Assembly (NCBI GenBank): GCA_015067615.1
Contig: SVMD01000001.1
Span: forward strand, 787 to 64,786
Source: Oscillospiraceae bacterium
GTDB lineage: Bacteria > Bacillota > Clostridia > Oscillospirales > Oscillospiraceae
Length of the DNA stretch: 64,000 nucleotides
Reading direction: 5' to 3'
Made by a program: the position numbers and the translations under genes
Shown: one piece after another, positions 15,921 to 24,062 of the stretch
How the letters are laid out: every line of letters begins with the position of its first letter
Position numbering within the stretch: position 1 is the first letter of the stretch
Notes under the pieces: model-generated
Told to the model about the DNA's origin: nothing
What the model saw: only the letters and a program-made list of their open reading frames with translations
Database searches by the model: none

Positions 15921-18821
15921 TCAAGGCATATTCAAGATTTTATTCAGTTCCCTGAGCCGCTCCTGTGCCGCAGCCGTCCGGGGATGCTCCAGTCCGTAGG
16001 CCGCCTCCAGCAGGGGACAGGCTTCCTGTAAGCAGGCGTATTCCTGCTGGGCGATGCCAAGCATGCCGAAGGCACGGGCCCGGTTGCGCAGGACCGCTCC
16101 CAGAGCCAGACCGCCCATGGGCCGGGCATAAATCAGTGCCTCGTCCAGACAGACCAGGGCCTTTTCCGGCTGGCCGGTTTCCAGCCAGACCACCGACAGG
16201 TTGTTGCAGGTGTTCTGGATCCAGAATCCGTTTTCCGCCTGCCGGGCAAAGGAAAGGGTCTGCTCATAGCGATCAGCGGCTTCCCCGAACCGGTTCATCC
16301 GCTGCAAAATCAGGGCAATGTCCCCGTTTGCGGCGTAGTAGTCCATGGTCCTGCCCCGGAGCTGATCCACGATGTCCAGATTCCGGGTGGCATAGTCCAG
16401 GGCGTTTTCCAGCAGTCCCGCGTTCAGCGACCAGGAGGTCAGGCCGGTCAGAAGATGGTATTTGCCCAGGGTTGTTCGGGCCTGGGAAAGCTTGTATGTC
16501 AGCTCCGGTGCCAGCCGGCCGGCCTGATCCATTCTGCCCAGAATGCTGTAGCACTGAAGAAGTCTGGACAGCAGACCACAGGTCAGAATTTCTCCGATTT
16601 CCTCATGGCCGCGTGCCAGGGAGACGGCTTTTTCGCTGAGGAGAAGGGCCTCCTCCCGCTTTCCCTGGTAGGATACGCAGTCGATCAGAACGGAATAGGC
16701 GGAAGCAAGCTGCCGGGAATCGGCGGAATGCTCCAGGACTTCCCGCAGAAGCATCTCTGCCAGAGAATGGCTGCCATGCTGATACACGGCGCAATAGCCG
16801 CCGTAGAGGCAAAGATCCAGAAACAGCGGTTCGGGAATGGTTCGGTTGGCCTTCTGGCGGGAATAGGCGCCGGAATAATCCTCTTCACATGCGCTCAGCC
16901 AGCGGCACCGGGTGATCAGGCATTGGATTGTGCAGGTGTCATCCATATCCCTGCATCGTTTTTCCATCTGACGCAGAAGCTGGCTGCCGTCTTTCTTGGC
17001 CTGTGGCGTGGCATCGATACTGCCCAACGCCCCGGCCAGGGTGGTCAGCCATTCCCTGCTGATATTGCCGGAGAGAAACGCGGAAATGCGTTTAATGACG
17101 TTGCAGATTTTCAGATATTCGGGGTTTTCGGGCACCGCTTCTTCCCGAATGCCGTAAGATCCAAAGCAGGCGCTCAGGTGCCGGGTCATGGGCAGCAGCC
17201 GATCCTCTGTGATGACCGTCCGGCGCAGGCACTGGGCGATCAGCGGATGCATCGAGTAGCCGACGGTATCCCTGTCAAGCCAGCCTCCTTCTGTCAGCGC
17301 TTCCAGTTTACCGGCAGATCCGCAGTCACATACATCCGGGAACCATTTGATCAGCAAATCCAGGGGGTAGCTGTCCCGGGGGAGAAGCGTGAACAGTTCC
17401 GCGATGGAGTGAGAGTCCTCCGGGATATCAATATAGGAATACAGCTGGCGCAGAATTTGGCTCAGGCGAACCGTTCTGGTATCTTCCTGCCATGCAAGTG
17501 TATCCTTTTTCTCAAGCTGTGCGTTCAGTTCCTGTACAGACCAGCCCCTGCTCCAGGCTGCCCGTGCCATAAGCCGCAGGATCAGCGGATGGCACAGATC
17601 TTCGGCGGACAGCATCCGGGTAAGGAACCTCTGATCCTCCAAACTCAGCGGATGGCTGTAGTTGTCCCGGAAGATCAGAGACGCAGTGGCCGGAGTGGGT
17701 GCATCCAGTGTATAGGATTCAAAGCCGGCGATATCTGCCCGCCGGGTTGTGACAATGATACCGCAGGCCAAGCTGCCCAACTGCCGGATATGCGCGTCTG
17801 ATTCCGGCGTACTCACGTAGTTGTCAATCAGCAGAAGAACCTTTCCCGTTTTGCTTTCCTTCTCCAGCTGGTACAGCAGAGTATGGAAGCCGCTTTCCGG
17901 ATCCTGCCACAGAAAACCGGGGAAACACCGGGCGAAGCTTTCAATGACATCCCCTTCAAAGGTGACCGCTGCAATCTGATCGACAGCTTTTTGCTCTTCA
18001 CAGATCCGGATCAGCTGCCGAAGCAGCTCCGTTTTGCCGATGCCGCCGATGCCCTGGATCAGGCACTTGCGACCTGAGGACGCGATTTCCAGCAGATTGA
18101 ACAGTTCCTCCTGCCGACCGAAAAACTGATGTTTCGGCAGAATGTTATCCTGCAGCAGTCCGGAATGAATAGTCAGGAAGGATACCTCAGCACCCTTTTT
18201 CTGGGGATGAATATATTCCTCCCACATTCGACCAATGGCGTATTCTTCCTCCCGGAGCACCGCCATTGCCGGATCATCCATCGCTTCGCCTGCTGCCGCA
18301 TAAAGCATCAGCAGCGTCAGCAGGTAGGCGGCCAGGAATAATTTGCTCTGTACACTGGCAGGCTGCCATGCAGCCGTTTCCCGGATCTGACCGGAAATCT
18401 CCGGAGACAGCCGGGTATCCTCCGCTTCTGTCAGGCGGATCAGCTCATGGATTCTTCGCAAAAGGACATCATGCTTGTATTTTCCCTCCGACAGGAACCG
18501 GGAGAATATCTCGATCTGATTCAGCAGCGAAGCAGGACACACCTGTGAAGAGATTTCGGCCGCGTATTCCGCGTAAGTCTTGATTTCCGCACTGCGGTTG
18601 CAAAGATAGGAGGTATAGCGGTTGCGTTTACCGTTGTCTCTCCAGATCATTTTTCCGCAGGGCAGACTCCGGAAATCCTCCGCGATACATCTTCTCCAGA
18701 ACTTGAGCATGGTATGGCCCTTGCGCTCGTTTCTGCCAATGACGCTTTCTGAATAGATCGGGAAGTCATCGTTCATCAGCATCATATAGATATTTTTCAG
18801 TGTTAAGGTCATCTTTTCCAC
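15921..18821 (-). CDS. STAND-family NTPase (NB-ARC-like) with C-terminal TPR repeats
   Basis: The 966-residue protein has a 230-residue N-terminal region of unknown fold (one hydrophobic stretch at 161-177), then an NB-ARC-type ATPase with Walker A GIGGIGKT (257-264), Walker B VLLLIDNY (328-335) and the sensor TTRR (358-361). A winged-helix-like region follows (LFTLLPRDSYP, MHPLIAQCL), then TPR-like helical pairs from about 570 to the end (AADRYEQTLSFARQA, ALVCLDEALIYAR). STAND proteins are signal-triggered oligomerising switches, in bacteria often regulators or antiphage effectors; here the TPRs would sense and the N-terminus would act. The GTG at 18821 has GGGGGAG 5 nt upstream; an ATG at codon 4 is the alternative. 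It is first in the minus-strand operon. Confidence 0.85.
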   Translation of the reverse strand: MEKMTLTLKNIYMMLMNDDFPIYSESVIGRNERKGHTMLKFWRRCIAEDFRSLPCGKMIWRDNGKRNRYTSYLCNRSAEIKTYAEYAAEISSQVCPASLLNQIEIFSRFLSEGKYKHDVLLRRIHELIRLTEAEDTRLSPEISGQIRETAAWQPASVQSKLFLAAYLLTLLMLYAAAGEAMDDPAMAVLREEEYAIGRMWEEYIHPQKKGAEVSFLTIHSGLLQDNILPKHQFFGRQEELFNLLEIASSGRKCLIQGIGGIGKTELLRQLIRICEEQKAVDQIAAVTFEGDVIESFARCFPGFLWQDPESGFHTLLYQLEKESKTGKVLLLIDNYVSTPESDAHIRQLGSLACGIIVTTRRADIAGFESYTLDAPTPATASLIFRDNYSHPLSLEDQRFLTRMLSAEDLCHPLILRLMARAAWSRGWSVQELNAQLEKKDTLAWQEDTRTVRLSQILRQLYSYIDIPEDSHSIAELFTLLPRDSYPLDLLIKWFPDVCDCGSAGKLEALTEGGWLDRDTVGYSMHPLIAQCLRRTVITEDRLLPMTRHLSACFGSYGIREEAVPENPEYLKICNVIKRISAFLSGNISREWLTTLAGALGSIDATPQAKKDGSQLLRQMEKRCRDMDDTCTIQCLITRCRWLSACEEDYSGAYSRQKANRTIPEPLFLDLCLYGGYCAVYQHGSHSLAEMLLREVLEHSADSRQLASAYSVLIDCVSYQGKREEALLLSEKAVSLARGHEEIGEILTCGLLSRLLQCYSILGRMDQAGRLAPELTYKLSQARTTLGKYHLLTGLTSWSLNAGLLENALDYATRNLDIVDQLRGRTMDYYAANGDIALILQRMNRFGEAADRYEQTLSFARQAENGFWIQNTCNNLSVVWLETGQPEKALVCLDEALIYARPMGGLALGAVLRNRARAFGMLGIAQQEYACLQEACPLLEAAYGLEHPRTAAAQERLRELNKILNMP

Positions 18822-18850
18822 AGATGCTCCCCCTTTCGCTTCTTATTGAT

Positions 18851-18880
18851 AGAATAGCAAATGCGTCCGTTGTTTTGCAA
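18851..18880 (-). promoter_or_regulatory. Candidate promoter of the STAND operon
   Basis: On the minus strand TTGCAA (18880-18875) and TATTCT (18856-18851) are 18 bp apart and lie about 30 bp before the STAND start codon. Confidence 0.5.
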
Positions 18881-18964
18881 CACGATGCTGCCAATTTTCA
18901 TCTTTTGTCCGTCTTTTTTCAATATTTGTTCCCGAGAGAGCGGCGGGAAATCTGCGAAGGATAA

Positions 18965-18996
18965 TTGATGCAATTGTGATGCAGTTATGGTATAAT
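18965..18996 (+). promoter_or_regulatory. Response-regulator gene promoter with paired GATGCA operator
   Basis: A perfect TATAAT (18991-18996) lacks a clear -35 box. In its place stand two direct GATGCA copies (18967-18972 and 18978-18983), exactly 11 bp apart. OmpR/PhoB-type regulators commonly bind direct repeats with that spacing. The same repeat recurs before the operon at 23.1 kb, so autoregulation by the product of the next gene is likely. Confidence 0.65.
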
Positions 18997-19024
18997 CTGG
19001 ACATACCTGAGGAGGTAGAGAAAG

Positions 19025-19678
19025 ATGATCCGAATTCTTGCTGTAGACGACGAAAAGCCCATTGCCGAGCTGCTCCGGCTGAGCCTGGCCCGGGCGGGCT
19101 ACAGCTGCGTCTGCGCTTACGATGGCATCGAAGCTGCCAATCTGATTGAAAAAGAGACCTTTGACCTGATATTGCTGGACATCATGCTGCCGGGTATTGA
19201 TGGTTTTGAACTGATGGATTATATCCGCGCCACCGGCATCCCGGTGATCTTCCTGACGGCGAAGAACGCTGTAGCCGATCGGGTTAGAGGTTTGCGGATG
19301 GGAGCCGAGGACTACATGGTCAAGCCCTTTGATGTGCTGGAGCTGCTGGCCCGGGTGGACGGTGTGCTGCGCCGCCATGGAAAGCTCCAGACATCCTTAC
19401 AGGTGGGCGGGCTGGAGATCAACACCTTGTCCATGCAGGTGCTGAAGGACGGGGAGGAGATACCCCTGACCCGGAAGGAATATGAGCTTCTGCTGCTCTT
19501 TGCCCAGAATGTGGGCGTGGTGCTGTCCAAAATGACCATCTACGAACGGGTCTGGGGCGGCGAATATCCGGAAAATACCCGCACCGTGGAGCTGCATATC
19601 CAACGTATGAAAAAGAAGGTAGGCTGGGACGATAAGATCCGACCGGTCTACGGCATGGGCTACCGTCTGGAGGGATAG
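19025..19678 (+). CDS. OmpR-family response regulator
   Basis: The 217-residue protein has a receiver domain with acidic pocket D8/D9, phospho-acceptor D52 (LLDIMLPG), T78 and K100, then a winged-helix DNA-binding domain (IPLTRKEYELLLLFAQNVG to VYGMGYRLEG). GGAGG lies 8 nt before the ATG. The sensor kinase gene starts 3 bp after its stop, so the two form one operon. By repeat content it probably binds the GATGCA sites at 18965 and 23054, controlling itself and the surface-modification operon. The family call is certain; the regulon is inferred. Confidence 0.95.
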   Translation: MIRILAVDDEKPIAELLRLSLARAGYSCVCAYDGIEAANLIEKETFDLILLDIMLPGIDGFELMDYIRATGIPVIFLTAKNAVADRVRGLRMGAEDYMVKPFDVLELLARVDGVLRRHGKLQTSLQVGGLEINTLSMQVLKDGEEIPLTRKEYELLLLFAQNVGVVLSKMTIYERVWGGEYPENTRTVELHIQRMKKKVGWDDKIRPVYGMGYRLEG

Positions 19679-19681
19679 GCT

Positions 19682-21094
19682 ATGAGCTATCGTCTGAAGC
19701 TGACCATCACCATCTCTCTGCTGATCGCCCTGAGCTTTGGCATCGGCGGCACCCTGATGATCACCACCTCCTTCAATTCGACGTTGGAAAAGGAGACCCA
19801 GGCGGCCCTCCATTCCTTTGAGACGGTGCAGAACACCCTGTTTCTTCTCAATTCCCTGGGTGAGCAGACGGATTATGACAGCCTGGGCGGTGCCCTGAGC
19901 CAGATGCGGGAACAGAATTCCGCCCTCTGGCAGGCCCTGACGCTGGTTTCGGCGGAGCAGTTGATCTACCGGGATGGAGACCTGACGGAGGAGGCCTTTT
20001 CCCTGCCTGCCCCGGAGCAGGGGCAGTGCAGCTACGCCCCGGTGGCGGATGACATGGGCCACGGACTGCTGGTGAAGAGCCTCATTGCCGCAGGGGACGA
20101 GACCATGGAGCTGACTGCCCGGTTTGACCTGTCCACGGTCTATGAGACCCGGGCGGCCCAGCAGAAGCTGTACCTGATCATTTACGTCATTGTGGTGCTC
20201 TTCGGCATTCTGTCGGCGGCGCTGCTGTCCTTTGCCATGACCCTGCGGCTCCACCGGCTGACCCGGACCGTCCGGCAGATCGCCGGCGGCGATTTGAACA
20301 AGCGGTCCCGGCTGACGGACCAGGACGAATTCGGCCAGCTGTCCCGGGACCTGGACTCCATGGCGGATAAGATGCAGGAGAACATCACCAAACTGGAATC
20401 GGAAATGCAGCGGCAGGAGAGCTTCATGGGTGCCTTTGCCCATGAATTAAAGACCCCCATGACCTCCATCATCGGCTTTTCCGATCTTCTGCGCCAGGGT
20501 AACCTGGACGAGAATACCCGGATGATGGCCGCGGACTACATCCATTCCGAATCCCGGCGCTTAGAGCGGCTTTCCTTCAAGCTGCTGGATCTTCTGCTGC
20601 TGAAAAAGGACGGCCTGGCCCTGAAGCGGGTGAGCCTGAATGCCTACATGGCGGAGATCCAGCGGGCCATGGGCCCCGTGATGAAGGAGCGCAATGTGCG
20701 CCTGGTCTGCAAGGCGGACCGGCAGAAGGTGGTTTTGGAGCCCGACCTGGTCAAATCCCTGCTGTACAATCTCATCGACAACGCCTCCAAGGCCATGGAC
20801 GGCGAGGGCATCATTGCCGTGAAGGCCACGGCCATCCCCGGGGGCTGCGAGTTCCAGGTGGTGGACAACGGCCGGGGCATGGAGGCGGATCAGCTGAGCC
20901 GCATTACCGAGGCCTTCTACCGGGTGGACAAGGCCCGGTCCCGGAGCCAGGGCGGCGCCGGCCTGGGCCTGGCCCTGTGCAAGCAGATCGTGGAGCTGCA
21001 CAACGGCGCCATCCGCTTTGCCAGTGAGCCCGGTAAGGGCACCCGGGTCATCGTGACCCTCTACGGAAAGGCAGGGGGACGGGATGAAGCATAG
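19682..21094 (+). CDS. Membrane sensor histidine kinase
   Basis: The 470-residue protein has TM1 (residues 7-28), an extracytoplasmic sensor domain of about 130 residues, TM2 (162-186), a HAMP linker (to about 240), a HisKA dimerisation domain with phospho-acceptor H254 (FAHELKTPMTS) and a HATPase domain with the N box (NLIDNASKAM), DNGRGM and GGAGLGLAL. It is partner to the regulator 3 bp upstream, and its 3' end overlaps the next gene by 11 bp. The ligand is unknown; the two membrane-anchored proteins that follow may take part in sensing. Confidence 0.95.
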   Translation: MSYRLKLTITISLLIALSFGIGGTLMITTSFNSTLEKETQAALHSFETVQNTLFLLNSLGEQTDYDSLGGALSQMREQNSALWQALTLVSAEQLIYRDGDLTEEAFSLPAPEQGQCSYAPVADDMGHGLLVKSLIAAGDETMELTARFDLSTVYETRAAQQKLYLIIYVIVVLFGILSAALLSFAMTLRLHRLTRTVRQIAGGDLNKRSRLTDQDEFGQLSRDLDSMADKMQENITKLESEMQRQESFMGAFAHELKTPMTSIIGFSDLLRQGNLDENTRMMAADYIHSESRRLERLSFKLLDLLLLKKDGLALKRVSLNAYMAEIQRAMGPVMKERNVRLVCKADRQKVVLEPDLVKSLLYNLIDNASKAMDGEGIIAVKATAIPGGCEFQVVDNGRGMEADQLSRITEAFYRVDKARSRSQGGAGLGLALCKQIVELHNGAIRFASEPGKGTRVIVTLYGKAGGRDEA

Positions 21095-21842
21095 GAAAAC
21101 CGGCGCCATCCTGGTGCTGACCGCTGCGGTTTTGCTGATCGTGGCCTGCCTGCCGGGGATTGTGAGCGGATTCATGGACCTGCTGACCCTGGAAAAGCCT
21201 GATTCGGCCCCCATCGGCCAGATCGAGCTGCAGCTGGGCACCCGGGAGGAGATGGACCCGGGGCGGATGTTCCAAAGATTGGCGCTGGAACGGAATATGC
21301 ACCTGATCCCGGTGACAAACCGGGAAGCCACTATGACGAAAGATCAGGTTTTCGCCGCTGTGGAGGAACAGATGGGAGAATATGATTTCTTCCAGTGGTT
21401 TGACTACACCCAGCGGACCGCGGAGCCCCATCTGGCCATGGATCCGGAGGATTCGGATAATTACGCCATCCTCTGGGTGGTGGATTATGCCAGCAAGGAG
21501 CCCTATCACAACCTGTTCCTCCATGTGGACGATACCACCGGCGCAATTCTCAAGATCGACTACTATGCCCATGAGACCCTGTATCCGGCTGAGGAACAGC
21601 GCGATATTTTTGAGGGATGGACAAATACCTATTTTGAGCGGCTGGGGCTGGGCATGACCTCCGACTATGTGCAATCCCTGGAGGTCCGAACGGAGGAAAA
21701 CAAGGAGAAGGACTCCATGGCTGTGCATTATCACCTGCAGGAAATCCAGTACGGTCTGGTCACCGTCAGCTTTACGGTAAAGCCCGGGGGCTTCTACATC
21801 TCCTTCTCCGGGTCTCAGGAGGGCGTGCAATGGGAAAAATGA
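21084..21842 (+). CDS. Membrane-anchored extracytoplasmic protein, PepSY-like (first of a pair)
   Basis: The 252-residue protein has an N-terminal signal anchor (residues 8-26) and an extracytoplasmic domain. HVDDTTGAILKIDY (near 150) resembles the conserved end of a PepSY repeat (vDxxTGxil). It overlaps the kinase stop by 11 bp and the next gene by 13 bp, so expression is coupled to the two-component system. It shares layout and the D-D-x-T-G motif with the next gene and is probably its paralogue. Such proteins often modulate sensors or proteases at the membrane; this role is inferred. Confidence 0.72.
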   Translation: MKHRKTGAILVLTAAVLLIVACLPGIVSGFMDLLTLEKPDSAPIGQIELQLGTREEMDPGRMFQRLALERNMHLIPVTNREATMTKDQVFAAVEEQMGEYDFFQWFDYTQRTAEPHLAMDPEDSDNYAILWVVDYASKEPYHNLFLHVDDTTGAILKIDYYAHETLYPAEEQRDIFEGWTNTYFERLGLGMTSDYVQSLEVRTEENKEKDSMAVHYHLQEIQYGLVTVSFTVKPGGFYISFSGSQEGVQWEK

Positions 21843-22552
21843 AGAAAAGCCTGATCCTGGCCCTGACCCTGCTCTGCATCTGCCTGATGGCGTTCCTGCC
21901 CCGGCTCACCGGCTGGTTTCAGGACCGCCGGAGGGAGAATGCGGTCCTGTATGAGGAATCTGCCCAGGTGCGGCTGGAAATTCAGCAGGATATGCCCCTG
22001 CTGGGAAAGCTCTCGCTGCTCGGCCGGATGGAGGGAGTTCTGGAAGTGCCGGAGGCCATGGCGAAGATGACCGTGGAAGAGGCGGAGCAGGCGGCAGTGG
22101 ATGCCTTGGAACCCTACCTGGAGGCGGGACTGATCCCGGAGTTTACGGTATGGCAGGTTGTTGCCCGGCCCCTGCTGATCCGGACCGCAGAGACGGCCGA
22201 TTTGGCGGGACTGGTCTGGGCGGTGATGATACTGAGCGATGAAGAAGGGGTTCTGAATGTGAGCGTCGATATCGACGACGCCACGGGAACGCTGCTGCGG
22301 CTGAACTTCAATTACGAATACTGGGGAGAAACGGATTTGTCCGGTTCCCTGTCCCGGCTGGCGGAGGTCTACTTTGCGGGCCTGGCGGTAGAGGATTACG
22401 AACAGTTCGCCACCGATGACCTGGAAAACAGGTACATTGGCGACGATACGGTGGCGCAGCGCTACCGGCTGGAGGATCCGGTCTACGGTCATGCGAATCT
22501 GGACCTGTATGTGCACCGCTACGGATTCTATGTGGCCACGCCGATCGTATGA
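21830..22552 (+). CDS. Membrane-anchored extracytoplasmic protein, PepSY-like (second of a pair)
   Basis: The 240-residue protein has a signal anchor (residues 6-23, LILALTLLCICLMAFLP) and an extracytoplasmic domain with MTVEEAEQAAVDALEPYL (near 80) and DIDDATGTLLRLNF (near 148), the two halves expected of a PepSY-like unit. It overlaps the previous gene by 13 bp. Length, topology and motif spacing match the previous protein, which points to an old tandem duplication. It may form a heteromer with it next to the sensor kinase; no direct evidence. Confidence 0.7.
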   Translation: MGKMKKSLILALTLLCICLMAFLPRLTGWFQDRRRENAVLYEESAQVRLEIQQDMPLLGKLSLLGRMEGVLEVPEAMAKMTVEEAEQAAVDALEPYLEAGLIPEFTVWQVVARPLLIRTAETADLAGLVWAVMILSDEEGVLNVSVDIDDATGTLLRLNFNYEYWGETDLSGSLSRLAEVYFAGLAVEDYEQFATDDLENRYIGDDTVAQRYRLEDPVYGHANLDLYVHRYGFYVATPIV

Positions 22553-22565
22553 GGGAGGATGAACC

Positions 22566-23057
22566 TTGAACCAACAGACGAAACGCTATCTTCTGAATCT
22601 GGCACCGGCCTATGCCGCGCTGGCGCTGGTCATGGCCCTTATCGGCTTCGGACTGATCCCGGCGGGGGCCGTTGCCCTGATCCTGCTGGATCTCATGTTG
22701 ATCTGGGTCAATGTAGCCAGCTGTAAATGGCTGCTGGACAAGGCCATTGACGTTTCCGGCATCCCCCGGGACAAGGCCTACGGTTATTACCACTCCATTC
22801 TGAGCCGGAAAACCCGGAACCGCCGCCGGTACTGGCACCGCTGGGTGGCGGAAAGGACGGATAACTTTGAAGAGTTTCTCTACTGGGACCGCTGGGCAGG
22901 CAACAGCACCGCTCCTGCCGCCCTGTTCCCGGTGCTGTGTATTTTCTCCGTGACACCGGGCCTCAAGTGGCTGCCCAACGCCCTGCTTGTGGTCATTCCG
23001 GCCTACTGCCTGGTGATGGCCTGGTTCGGTTTTCGTTACCATTCGCAACCAAATTGA
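22566..23057 (+). CDS. Four-TM membrane protein of the two-component operon
   Basis: The 163-residue protein has hydrophobic segments at about 11-30, 32-52, 115-133 and 136-152 and a basic loop between (SRKTRNRRRYWHRW). Start TTG at 22566 is chosen because GGGAGG lies 7 nt upstream; the nearby ATG at 22559 is in another frame and gives no plausible protein. It is the last gene before the hairpin at 23095. Family not recognised. Confidence 0.7.
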   Translation: MNQQTKRYLLNLAPAYAALALVMALIGFGLIPAGAVALILLDLMLIWVNVASCKWLLDKAIDVSGIPRDKAYGYYHSILSRKTRNRRRYWHRWVAERTDNFEEFLYWDRWAGNSTAPAALFPVLCIFSVTPGLKWLPNALLVVIPAYCLVMAWFGFRYHSQPN

Positions 23058-23095
23058 TGCAGCTTTGATGCACGGAAGCATCAAAAGTTGATGCA
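23054..23095 (+). promoter_or_regulatory. Cluster of four GATGCA repeats before the surface-modification operon
   Basis: GATGCA occurs at 23056-23061 and 23067-23072 (11 bp apart), as the inverted form gcatc at 23078-23082 and again at 23090-23095, so successive units are 11-12 bp apart. A TATACT at 23105-23110 could be the -10 box. The motif matches the pair before the response-regulator gene, making this the likely target of that regulator. Confidence 0.65.
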
Positions 23096-23147
23096 CCCTT
23101 TCTCTATACTGTTCCCATGAACAGAGCATAGAGAAAGGGTGTTTTTT
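23095..23147 (+). terminator. Long hairpin with T6 directly before the transglutaminase start codon
   Basis: A 13-bp stem (accctttctctat / atagagaaagggt) plus an inner gttc/gaac pairing is followed by G and T6, ending one base before the ATG at 23148. It should terminate the upstream operon. Its right arm contains the AAAGGG that serves the next gene as ribosome site, so read-through RNA would also have that site masked. Confidence 0.75.
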
Positions 23148-24062
23148 ATGTATAAGCCTGTATATTCGAAGAAGCGCCGGCGGAATTCGGAGCCTGTGGG
23201 GGTGGCCACCGGCGTGATCCTGATTCTTATCCTGATCGGCATGGGCTTCGCCCTGGCCCGGGACCCGTCCCTGAACAAGGTGCTGGCCCTGACCACGGAG
23301 CCCCCGGTGACAGTCACTACCGGGCCCCGGGACTCCCAGCCGCCCCAGATCTTCGGCCTGACGGATAAGCTCATCTATGTTGGGGACCCCGTCAGCTACT
23401 TAAGCGGCGTTACCGCCGCCGATGACATGGACCCGGCGCCGGAGCTGACGGTGGACAGCCGGGAGGTAGACCTGACCAAGCCCGGCACCTACACCGTCAC
23501 CTACACCGCCTCCGACGATTCCGGCAATCTGTCCACCGCCTACGCCAATATCACAGTGCTGCCGAAAGAACCGGGCTATGTGGATCTGGATGCCATTTAC
23601 GCCCTGGCGGACGAGCTGCTGGAGATCCTGCTGGTGGGCACCGCCGATACCCGGGACCGGGTGGAGGCCATTTACACCTGGGCCAGAACGGATATCCGCT
23701 ACGCGGGCCATTCAGACCGGGCCGACTGGCGGCAGACCGCCTACAACGTGATCCGGTCCGGGGAGGGGGACTGCTTTGGCTTCTTCGCGGCCACCAAGCT
23801 GATGCTGGAACGGCTGGGCATTCCCAATATCGACGTGCAGAAGGTCCGCAATTTTGACGATGACAGCGACCACTTCTGGAGTCTGGTGAGCATCGATGGG
23901 GGCGAACATTACTACCACTTTGACGCCACGCCCCGGTACGGCAGCGGCGACGATTTCTGTCTGGTGACGGACGCTTTCCTGGATGCCTACTCTGAGGAAC
24001 ACAAGGGAAGCCACAACCGGGATGATGCCCTGTATCCCGCTACACCGGAGGAAGACCTATGA
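23148..24062 (+). CDS. Membrane-anchored transglutaminase-like (Cys protease fold) protein
   Basis: Start taken at ATG 23148 rather than a GTG three codons earlier. The 304-residue protein has a basic N-terminus, one membrane helix (about 20-40), an Ig-like domain of the DUF5011/HYR type (about 65-140, ending TYTVTYTASDDSGNLS) and a transglutaminase-like domain with the triad visible: Cys in GDCFGF, His in SDHFWSL, Asp in HFDATPR. In this superfamily the fold performs peptide-bond hydrolysis or transfer outside the cell. It is first gene of the seven-gene operon and its stop overlaps the racemase start (ATGA). Its role with the D-amino-acid genes is unknown. Confidence 0.85.
   Translation: MYKPVYSKKRRRNSEPVGVATGVILILILIGMGFALARDPSLNKVLALTTEPPVTVTTGPRDSQPPQIFGLTDKLIYVGDPVSYLSGVTAADDMDPAPELTVDSREVDLTKPGTYTVTYTASDDSGNLSTAYANITVLPKEPGYVDLDAIYALADELLEILLVGTADTRDRVEAIYTWARTDIRYAGHSDRADWRQTAYNVIRSGEGDCFGFFAATKLMLERLGIPNIDVQKVRNFDDDSDHFWSLVSIDGGEHYYHFDATPRYGSGDDFCLVTDAFLDAYSEEHKGSHNRDDALYPATPEEDL

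Noticed and set aside
18841..19024. Small RNA gene between the STAND gene and the response regulator
   Set aside because: The stretch is explained by two divergent promoters and the GATGCA pair; no terminator-like hairpin is present.
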